DNA from: an uncultured Thiohalocapsa sp.
GTDB lineage: Bacteria > Pseudomonadota > Gammaproteobacteria > Chromatiales > Chromatiaceae
Reading direction: 5' to 3'
DNA: 53,561 nucleotides
Assembly: GCF_913062725.1 (NCBI RefSeq)
Contig: NZ_CAJXWY010000025.1
Coordinates: 1-53,561 of the forward strand
Of the stretch, positions 46,990 through 53,561 are shown in pieces; positions within the stretch are counted from its first letter, which is position 1; every line of letters begins with the position of its first letter. The translations under genes were made by a program, and so were the position numbers. The notes under the pieces were generated by a model that was not told where the DNA came from, did no database searches, and was given only the letters and a program-made list of their open reading frames with translations.

Positions 46990-47958
46990 ATGGACCTCTC
47001 CGTAATTCGGGCGCCAGTGTCCGACGACCTCCGGGCCGTTGACGCGCTCATCCTAGAGCGCCTGCAGTCGGACGTGGTGCTGATCAACCAGATCGGCCAC
47101 TATATCGTCGGCGGCGGCGGCAAGCGGCTGCGCCCGCTGCTCGTCCTGCTCGCGGCACGTGCCTGTGGCTACCATGGCACGTGCCATCACGAGACGGCCG
47201 CCATCGTCGAATTCATTCACACTGCCACATTGCTGCACGACGACGTCGTCGACGGCTCCGAGCTGCGCCGCAACCGCGACACCGCAAATGCGGTCTGGGG
47301 CAACGAAGCCAGTGTGCTGGTCGGCGATTTTCTTTACTCACGCGCCTTCGAGATGATGGTCGATGTGGGCGTGATGCGCATCATGGACGTGCTGTCCCAC
47401 GCCACCAATCGCATCGCCGAGGGCGAAGTGCTGCAGCTGCTGAACGCCCACGATCCCGAAACCGATGAGGCGCGCTACATGGAGGTCATTCGGCGCAAGA
47501 CGGCGACGCTGTTCGAGGCCGGCACGCGTCTGGGCGCCGTGCTCGCCGAAGTGCCGCGGGCGCTGGAAGATCGCATCGCAGACTTCGGATTGCATCTGGG
47601 CATCGCCTTCCAGCTGGTGGACGACGCCCTGGACTACGATGCCGACAGCGAGACCATCGGCAAGCACATCGGCGACGATCTGGAAGAAGGCAAGCCGACG
47701 CTGCCCCTGATCCGGGCCATGGCCGTCGGCACCGAGGCCCAGCGCAGCATGCTGCGCAAGGCCATCGAGGAAGGTGGGCGCGGTCGCATCGACGATGTCG
47801 TCGCAGCCATTGTCGACACCAACGCACTCGACTATACTGTCGAACTGGCCAGACACCATGCGCAAGCCGCCCGCGACGCGCTCGACGGGCTCTCTGATTC
47901 AGAGGCGAAGCGCTCAATGTTGGCCACTGCCGAGTTCGCCGTCGCCCGCACCTATTAA
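46990..47958 (+). CDS. ispB: Octaprenyl/polyprenyl diphosphate synthase
   Basis: IspB makes the long isoprenoid tail of ubiquinone or menaquinone from farnesyl diphosphate and isopentenyl diphosphate. The protein (about 322 residues) contains GGGGKRLRP, the first Asp-rich motif LLHDDVVDGS, EGEVLQLLN, and the second one LVDDALDYDAD, followed by GDDLEEGKPTLPL. It is close to E. coli IspB over its whole length. An in-frame GTG four codons upstream (46978) is an alternative start. Confidence 0.95.
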   Translation: MDLSVIRAPVSDDLRAVDALILERLQSDVVLINQIGHYIVGGGGKRLRPLLVLLAARACGYHGTCHHETAAIVEFIHTATLLHDDVVDGSELRRNRDTANAVWGNEASVLVGDFLYSRAFEMMVDVGVMRIMDVLSHATNRIAEGEVLQLLNAHDPETDEARYMEVIRRKTATLFEAGTRLGAVLAEVPRALEDRIADFGLHLGIAFQLVDDALDYDADSETIGKHIGDDLEEGKPTLPLIRAMAVGTEAQRSMLRKAIEEGGRGRIDDVVAAIVDTNALDYTVELARHHAQAARDALDGLSDSEAKRSMLATAEFAVARTY

Positions 47959-48079
47959 TCGGGTCAACAGCGCTCAAACAGGTCCCGGCTGTCTGAGCAA
48001 CTGCACATCAACTACAGCAAAACAGGCGACGCTCGCAGATCGCCAAAAGGCGAGGAATCGTCTGTCTATCAAGCACTTT

Positions 48080-48156
48080 CGGGGTGTAGCTCAGCCTGGT
48101 AGAGCACTGTCTTCGGGAGGCAGGGGTCGAAGGTTCGAATCCTTTCACCCCGACCA
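48080..48156 (+). tRNA. tRNA-Pro (anticodon CGG)
   Basis: A 77-base cloverleaf: acceptor CGGGGTG pairing with CACCCCG, encoded ACCA end, D arm GCTC...GAGC, anticodon arm CTGTC-TTCGGGA-GGCAG with anticodon CGG, and T loop TTCGAAT. It lies 121 bases after ispB. The DNA just downstream contains two copies of GTGCAAA, but I see no integrase or clear attachment repeat. Confidence 0.96.
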
Positions 48157-48481
48157 TTTTCATCGACGAGTTAGATCATTTTCTGACCCCTCTGAATCAG
48201 CCACTGTGCAAAACAGTGTGCAAATGCGGTATCGGCGCTGCCGACTTCGGGCGGTCGAGGACGGCAACCGCTGATCCTGCACTGACCGGGTCGTCCATCG
48301 CCCGGGGTTCTACCCGGGTGCCCACTCTCTTCAGGCGCCGTACGCCAGCCATTCGCCCTCTCCGCCTTAACCCGGGCGGGTAAGCTGCGTCCGCACCATC
48401 GCCTGCGACCTCCGCACAGGTGCTCGGTTCCGCCACCCCAGGCTCGCGCTCAAGGCGAGGGCCAGGTTGGTCTCCGCGGCT

Positions 48482-48800
48482 CAGCGCAGACTCCCGACAA
48501 CACCTTCCTGCAGCCCGCGCAGGGCTTTCAGGGCCGCCGGAAAGTCCAGCGCCCCGATGTGCCGCAGCAGGTCGCATGCTCCCCGGGCGCTTCGACGCCG
48601 ACCCAGTCCTCCAATCAGGGCAGGTGCTCCAGGGCACGGGGGCTGTCCGCCTCCGGCAGTGCCTCGAGGTCGCGCAGGCGCTGCCTCAACTCCAGCCCCG
48701 GCTTTATGTCAACGCCCGCTGGCAGGAGTGGTCGACATTCAGCGACAACGAAGTCGGCTTCAGCAGCGACCGAGTCGTCGTCTCCGACCGCAAACTGGAA
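48482..48800 (-). pseudogene. Decayed C-terminal part of a signalling-type protein
   Basis: Minus-strand frames read FVVAECRPLLPAGVD, ELRQRLRDLEALPEADSPRALEHLP (then a stop) and, in another frame, LLRHIGALDFPAALKALRGL before a stop at 48482. The helical repeat resembles the Hpt-like tail of hybrid histidine kinases (LE.LL..DDP.A...L and FDF.AAL..LR). Stops and frame changes break it and no start is visible. The whole 48157-48994 stretch holds no other supported gene; 48200-48480 is low-information, GC-rich DNA. Confidence 0.35.
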
Positions 48801-48994
48801 TGACTCCTCGCATCGGGGCGTTGCTGCCGTCTGAGCTTTGAGCTGGACGTCCTTCGATTGCTTCCGGGTAACCTATTTCCCCGCTCAAGGACAAGTACCG
48901 GACCCTGGACTTACCGGTGGACGCGCAGAGGTCAGTTGCGGCCCTTGTGGTCCGCGAACGATGCAACAACGACGCAGCGATGACAGGAGCCACC

Positions 48995-51406
48995 ATGGAA
49001 GCAAAGATCACGTCGACCAGCGTCTCGACCATGGCCTGCTCGGCCCTCGTGTGTCTCGGTATGGCCCTGTCGTCGGGCCCCGCGAGCGCCCAGGAGGTGC
49101 TGCCCTTCCCCGATCCGCCGATGGGCGGGGCGGTCGGCCCGACCATGCAGGAGTCGGTGCACCAGTGGCGCCAGGCGCCGCGGCGGTTACCGGAAGATGC
49201 CCCCAATCTCCTCATCGTCATGCTCGATGACGCGGGCTTCGGGCAGCCCGACACGTTTGGTGGTGAGATCCACACGCCGACGCTCACCCGCCTGGCCGAG
49301 GAAGGGATCGCCTTCAACCGATTCCACACCACGGCCATGTGCTCGCCGACCCGGGCCGCGCTGATGACCGGGCGCAACCACCACCGGGTGGGTGCGGGAC
49401 AGATCGCCGAGTTCGCCAACGACTGGGACGGCTACACCGGCGTGATCCCGAAGTCGTCGGCCACCATCGCCGAGGTGTTGGGCCACTACGGCTACGCGAC
49501 CTCGGCCTTCGGCAAGGACCACAACACGCCGGTGGACCAGATCGCCAACGGCCCCTACGACCGCACGCCGACGGGGCGTGGCTTCGACTACTTCTACGGT
49601 TTCATCGCGGGCGAGACCTCGCAATGGGAGCCCACGCTGTGGGAAAACACCACGCCCATCTCGATGCCGCACGTGGAGAATTACGAGGATTTCCACCTCA
49701 CCGAGGCGATGGCGGATAAGGCGATCACCTGGATGCGACGCCACCTCGCCATCAATCCGGACCGCCCCTTCCTCATGTGGTGGACGCCCGGTGCCGTGCA
49801 CGGTCCCCATCATGTCGCCCGGAAATGGGCGGACAAATACAAGGGCAAATTCGACGATGGCTGGGACGCCTACCAGGAGCGGGTGTTCCAGCGACAAAAG
49901 GCCACAGGCTGGATTCCCGAGCACGCCGAGCGGGCACCGCGGCCTGAGGGCATTGACGCCTGGGAAGACATACCCGACGACGAGAAGACGTTCCAGGCCC
50001 GGCTCATGGAAGTCTACGCGGGCTTCTTCGAGCACACGGATGCGCAGGTCGGCCGGCTCATCGACGAGCTGGAAGCGCGCGGCATCCGCGACAACACCCT
50101 GATCCTGTATCTCGTCTCGGACAATGGCGCCTCGGCAGAAGGTTTGCAGGGCAGCGTGGCCGAGCTGAACTCGCAGAACGGCATTCCCTCGACGGTTGCC
50201 GAGCACATCGCCGTCGCCGAGGAATTCGGCGGGCTCGATGCGATCGGCGGACCGCGAATGGACAACATGTACCATGCCGGCTGGGCCTGGGCCGGCGACA
50301 GCCCGTTCCGCTATACGAAGCTCGTAGCCGCGGACTGGGGGGGCACACGCACGCCCTTGGTCGTGTCCTGGCCGGCGCGGATCGAGCCGGACGCCACGCC
50401 GCGGCCGCAGTTCACCCATGTGAATGACGTGGTGCCGACGATCTACGAGATCCTCGGCATCACCCCGCCGAAGGTGGTCAACGGTCACAAGCAGGACCCC
50501 ATCGACGGGGTGAGCTTCGCCTACACCTTCGCCTCGGCCGACGCGCCGGAGCGCAAGACGACCCAGTATTTCGAAGTCATGGGCAGCCGCGGCATCTACC
50601 ACGAAGGCTGGATGGCCAGCACCTTTGGTCCGCGGACCCCGTGGGACGCGGATCTGTCGGGGTTGATCGGCTGGGAGCCCTCATCAGACATCTGGCAGCT
50701 TTTCGATACGCGCAGCGATTATTCACTGATGAACGATCTCGCCGAGAAGCATCCGCATAAGCTGCAAGCGCTCAAGGCGTTATTCATGGAGGTCGCAGCG
50801 GAGAACAAGGTGCTCCCGGTGGGTGGGGGGCTCTACACCGGCCTCAATCCGCAGGAGATGAAGCGGAGTACGAACACCGAGTGGACGCTGTTCGAGGGCA
50901 TCACGCGCATTCCGGAGTCCGAGGCGCCGAACGTGCGCAACGGCAACCTGCGCGCCGAGATCGAGGCCGAGGTGCCAGAGGACGTCAACGGGGTGATCTT
51001 CGCCATGGGTGGTTATGCCGGCGGCGTCAGCCTCTTCGCCGTCGACGGTACGCTCTACTACGAATACAGCGCCTTGCTGCTCAGGCGCGACACGATCGAG
51101 GTGGGCCCGCTGCCGGCTGGCGAGGTCTCGATCGCGCTGGAAATGCGTACGCCCATGGAACGTGCGGCGCCCGCGGAGCTCAAGTTCTGGATCAACGGCC
51201 AACCGGCCAACGGCGGCACCGTACGCCGCACCGTCCCGGCCGTGTTCACCGCCTCCGAGACCTTCGACGTCGGAATGGATACCAGTTCACCCGTCGCCAA
51301 TGCCTATTTCGACAAGGCGCCGTTCGCATTCGAGGGCAGGCTCGCGCGGCTGCACTTCGAGACCCTGGCGCCGCAGGCGGCCATTCCGGTGGTGCCGGAT
51401 GACTGA
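48995..51406 (+). CDS. Secreted type I arylsulfatase
   Basis: Type I sulfatases hydrolyse sulfate esters using a formylglycine made from Cys. The 803-residue protein has a signal peptide (ACSALVCLGMALSSGPASAQ). It also shows the metal-binding LLIVMLDDAGFG, and the activation motif CSPTRAALMTGRNHHRVG with Cys at ~116 (C-x-P-x-R) for conversion to formylglycine. Further on are GKDHNTP, HGPHHVARKW and VSDNGASAEG. A C-terminal beta domain follows after about residue 620. ATG 48995 has AGGAG six bases upstream; an in-frame start at 48980 lacks this. A sulfatase-maturing enzyme is not in the window. It precedes the DUF3604 gene on the same strand. Confidence 0.93.
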   Translation: MEAKITSTSVSTMACSALVCLGMALSSGPASAQEVLPFPDPPMGGAVGPTMQESVHQWRQAPRRLPEDAPNLLIVMLDDAGFGQPDTFGGEIHTPTLTRLAEEGIAFNRFHTTAMCSPTRAALMTGRNHHRVGAGQIAEFANDWDGYTGVIPKSSATIAEVLGHYGYATSAFGKDHNTPVDQIANGPYDRTPTGRGFDYFYGFIAGETSQWEPTLWENTTPISMPHVENYEDFHLTEAMADKAITWMRRHLAINPDRPFLMWWTPGAVHGPHHVARKWADKYKGKFDDGWDAYQERVFQRQKATGWIPEHAERAPRPEGIDAWEDIPDDEKTFQARLMEVYAGFFEHTDAQVGRLIDELEARGIRDNTLILYLVSDNGASAEGLQGSVAELNSQNGIPSTVAEHIAVAEEFGGLDAIGGPRMDNMYHAGWAWAGDSPFRYTKLVAADWGGTRTPLVVSWPARIEPDATPRPQFTHVNDVVPTIYEILGITPPKVVNGHKQDPIDGVSFAYTFASADAPERKTTQYFEVMGSRGIYHEGWMASTFGPRTPWDADLSGLIGWEPSSDIWQLFDTRSDYSLMNDLAEKHPHKLQALKALFMEVAAENKVLPVGGGLYTGLNPQEMKRSTNTEWTLFEGITRIPESEAPNVRNGNLRAEIEAEVPEDVNGVIFAMGGYAGGVSLFAVDGTLYYEYSALLLRRDTIEVGPLPAGEVSIALEMRTPMERAAPAELKFWINGQPANGGTVRRTVPAVFTASETFDVGMDTSSPVANAYFDKAPFAFEGRLARLHFETLAPQAAIPVVPDD

Positions 51407-51426
51407 AGCAGCGCTCCCCGGGAAGG

Positions 51427-51455
51427 GTCGTTCCATGTAGGGAACGACTTTCTGT
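51427..51455 (+). terminator. Probable terminator after the arylsulfatase gene
   Basis: GTCGTTCC and GGAACGAC form an 8-bp perfect stem with a 6-base loop, followed by TTTCTGT. The U tract is short, so termination may be partial. It lies 21 bases after the stop codon. The rest of the gap to 51726 holds no supported gene. Confidence 0.55.
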
Positions 51456-51726
51456 CAAGTCCCAGGAGATTCTCGGGCCGCTTCCAGAACAGTTCAGGCC
51501 GTTAGCGCAACCACCGTCTGCGCCCTAAGAATACGCTCCGAGCCGACCGGGCTGGAAGATCAGTGAACTATCCCCGTGTAGCAGCGCTTGATCCCAAGAG
51601 CGGCGCGTATCACGCCGAAGTCTCCGGCTGTCTGCTCAGATCGTCCCACGTCCTGAGTGCCGGACACAGCCCACTTCACGGCGCTGTCCCCGAAAAGGCC
51701 GACCACCCCAAAAGAGGAGAACCCTC

Positions 51727-53561
51727 ATGGCTCATCGCATCCGGCTCGAATCACTCGCGGCGGCCGCTCTGCTCGGCGCCGTGCCCGTGTTGCTCCCCAG
51801 TGAGGCCCTGGCACAGTACATCCCGCTGGGCGACCAGGAGTCTCTGTCGGAGGTCTATCCCGGCAAGGCCTACTCGCCCTACGCCCAGCGCAGTTTCCCG
51901 AGCCAGGTCTTTTGGGGAGACACGCATCTGCACACCGCGTTGTCCATGGACGCCGGACTATTCGGCGCCCGGCTCGGCCTGGACGACGCCTATCGCTTCG
52001 CCCGCGGCGAGGAGGTCATGGCCTCAAGCGGTCAGCCGGCGAAGCTCGGACGGCCGCTGGACTGGCTGGTGATCGCGGATCACTCCGACGGCATGGGGTT
52101 TATCACCGATCTCGCCGCGGGTAAGCCCGGCATTATCGCCTTTGAGCAGGGCAAGCGCTGGTACGAGGGCTTGCAGCAGGGGGGCGAGGCCTCGGCGGCC
52201 GCCGCGCTCGACCTGATCGGCACCTTCTCACAGGGGCAGATCGACCCCGAGATGATGGCGGAGTACTCACCCGGTGGTAAGACCTACGGCTCGATCTGGG
52301 AAGACGTCGTCGCTGCGGCCGAGCGCTACAACGACCCCGGACGTTTCACGACGTTGATCGGCTTCGAGTGGACCTCGCTGGTCGAGGGCGCCAACCTGCA
52401 CCGCAACGTGATCTTCCGCGACGGGGCGGACAAGGCGGGGCGGGTCGTGCCCTACACGACCCAGGCGCCGATCGGATCGACCGATCCGCTGGATCTCTAC
52501 GCCTGGCTCGAGAACTACGAGCAGACCACCGGCGGCAGCGCGCTCGCACTCGCGCACAACGGCAACCTCTCCAACGGGATCATGTTCCCGGTGGACGCCC
52601 AGTACACCGGCCGGAAGATCGATGCGGAGTACGCCCGCCTGCGCGCCAAGTGGGAGCCGATGTACGAAATCACCCAGATCAAGGGCGATGGCGAGGCCCA
52701 TCCCTTCCTCTCCCCGGACGACGCCTTCGCCGACTACGAGACCTGGGACGTGGGCAACCTGGACCTCTCCGAGGCCAAGCGCCCCGGCATGCTGCAGTAC
52801 GAATATGCCCGCGAGGCGTTGAAGAACGGGCTTCTGCTGGCGCAGCGTCACGGCACCAACCCCTACAAGTTCGGGCTGGCGGGCTCCACCGACAGCCATA
52901 CCGCGCTGGCCGCCGTCGAGGAGGACAACTTCTTCGGCAAGGCCACCAACGCCGAGCCCAAGCCTGATCGCATGGGCCATCCCTTCGCCGAGAACGAGAA
53001 TGGCGCGTTCCGGGGGGATATGCTGGTTGCTTCCGGCTACACCGGAGTCTGGGCCAAGGAGAACACCCGCGAGGCGATCTACGACGCCATGGCGCGCAAG
53101 GAGGTCTATGCCACCACGGGCCCGCGCATGATCGTGCGCTTCTTCGGCGGCTGGGATTACTCGGCGGCGGATCTCGACAGCCGTCAGCCGGCCTTTCGGG
53201 GTTACGAGAAGGGCGTGCCCATGGGCGCCGACCTGAAGGCCATGAACGGCGAGCAGACGCCGAGCTTCATGGTCTATGCGCTGCGCGACCCCATCGGCGC
53301 CAACCTCGACCGTATCCAGATCATCAAGGGCTGGCTGGATAAGGACGGCAAGACCCACGAGCAGGTCTACGACGTGGCCTGGTCCACGGGCCGCGAGCCC
53401 GACGCCGGGGGCGTACTGCCGCCGGTGGGCAACACGGTGGATGTGAAGAACGCCAACTGGACCAACACCATCGGCGCCTCCGAACTCGGCACCGTGTGGA
53501 GCGATCCGGACTTCGACCCGGCACAGCCCGCCTTCTACTACGCCCGGGTTCTGGAGATCCC
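51727..53561 (+). CDS. Secreted DUF3604 protein (3' end outside window)
   Basis: The reading frame stays open from ATG 51727 to the last base, so at least 611 residues are encoded and the end is missing. AGAGGAG precedes the start. A signal peptide ([19 protein letters not shown]) is followed by a PHP-like metal-dependent domain: [37 protein letters not shown] and [12 protein letters not shown] supply His and Asp ligands. DUF3604 proteins are exported and often sit beside sulfatases; no activity is established, though a phosphodiesterase- or hydrolase-like role fits the fold. The pairing with the arylsulfatase suggests joint use of a sulfated or phosphorylated compound. Confidence 0.88.
   Translation, partial: MAHRIRLESLAAAALLGAVPVLLPSEALAQYIPLGDQESLSEVYPGKAYSPYAQRSFPSQVFWGDTHLHTALSMDAGLFGARLGLDDAYRFARGEEVMASSGQPAKLGRPLDWLVIADHSDGMGFITDLAAGKPGIIAFEQGKRWYEGLQQGGEASAAAALDLIGTFSQGQIDPEMMAEYSPGGKTYGSIWEDVVAAAERYNDPGRFTTLIGFEWTSLVEGANLHRNVIFRDGADKAGRVVPYTTQAPIGSTDPLDLYAWLENYEQTTGGSALALAHNGNLSNGIMFPVDAQYTGRKIDAEYARLRAKWEPMYEITQIKGDGEAHPFLSPDDAFADYETWDVGNLDLSEAKRPGMLQYEYAREALKNGLLLAQRHGTNPYKFGLAGSTDSHTALAAVEEDNFFGKATNAEPKPDRMGHPFAENENGAFRGDMLVASGYTGVWAKENTREAIYDAMARKEVYATTGPRMIVRFFGGWDYSAADLDSRQPAFRGYEKGVPMGADLKAMNGEQTPSFMVYALRDPIGANLDRIQIIKGWLDKDGKTHEQVYDVAWSTGREPDAGGVLPPVGNTVDVKNANWTNTIGASELGTVWSDPDFDPAQPAFYYARVLEI

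Noticed and set aside
49187..50602. 471-codon open frame opposite the arylsulfatase
   Set aside because: Composition is His/Arg/Gly/Val-rich without any motif, and the + strand encodes an intact sulfatase with all active-site residues.
51449..51465. TTTCTGTCAAGT as a further copy of the RiPP regulator motif
   Set aside because: Only about 10 positions agree and it lies behind the arylsulfatase terminator, far from any related gene.

Overview
The window is high-GC chromosomal DNA from what looks like a purple phototrophic gammaproteobacterium, probably a Chromatiales-type purple sulfur bacterium. Two sets of genes point there. The left end carries a puh photosynthesis block: reaction-centre H subunit, puhB, puhC, the aerobic cyclase acsF, puhE, oxygen-independent hemN and a bchJ-like 4-vinyl-reductase protein. 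The housekeeping genes (queA, tgt-yajC-secD-secF, ispB, sufE, iscA) are gammaproteobacterial in sequence and order. The exact genus cannot be told from the sequence alone.

Layout. 1-6731: photosynthesis and tetrapyrrole genes on the + strand, with an exact-consensus FNR/Anr box (4095-4108) upstream of hemN. 6801-10636: a minus-strand block with a SnoaL-like protein, tRNA-Leu(CAA), and a putative operon beta-carbonic anhydrase/COS-hydrolase-like enzyme > FmdB zinc ribbon > sigma-54 enhancer-binding protein. A sigma-54 promoter and tandem palindromic upstream sites precede that operon. 10801-20289: queA, msrA with a candidate small RNA behind it, a HAD phosphatase, tgt, yajC, secD, secF, a TANGO2-like protein and a 2OG-Fe(II) oxygenase. 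20678-23026: an exported subtilase-like peptidase with Glu where His is expected. 23342-25620: a scar of broken IS3, IS66 and IS91 elements around a ParDE-type toxin-antitoxin pair.

25808-40772 is the most unusual part, a complete minus-strand RiPP (lanthipeptide) locus. In transcription order it holds a hybrid 7TM histidine kinase, an OmpR-type response regulator, an HlyD-type secretion protein, a C39 peptidase/permease/ATPase, a second NHLM-type ABC protein, three double-glycine precursors with Cys-containing hydrophobic cores, a LanM synthetase whose cyclase zinc site reads CCG (three Cys ligands, ProcM-like), and a Nif11-type precursor whose core has no Cys. A 21-bp motif is shared (19/21) between the regions upstream of the exporter operon and the precursor operon, at about the same distance from each first gene. 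It contains repeats about 10 bp apart, as expected for OmpR-family binding. A weaker copy lies in front of the regulator gene. I infer that the two-component system senses a signal and co-activates precursor and exporter transcription, that LanM modifies the peptides, and that the C39 domain cuts after the common LSD-x(4)-[VI/S]-[AS]-GG leader end during export.

40847-53561: MepA endopeptidase, a membrane protein, two hypothetical proteins, a PKHD-type hydroxylase, sufE, iscA, a Lon-substrate-domain protein, ispB, tRNA-Pro(CGG), a stretch with a decayed gene, a secreted arylsulfatase, and a secreted DUF3604 protein cut by the window edge. No CRISPR array, rRNA, prophage or intact transposon was seen.
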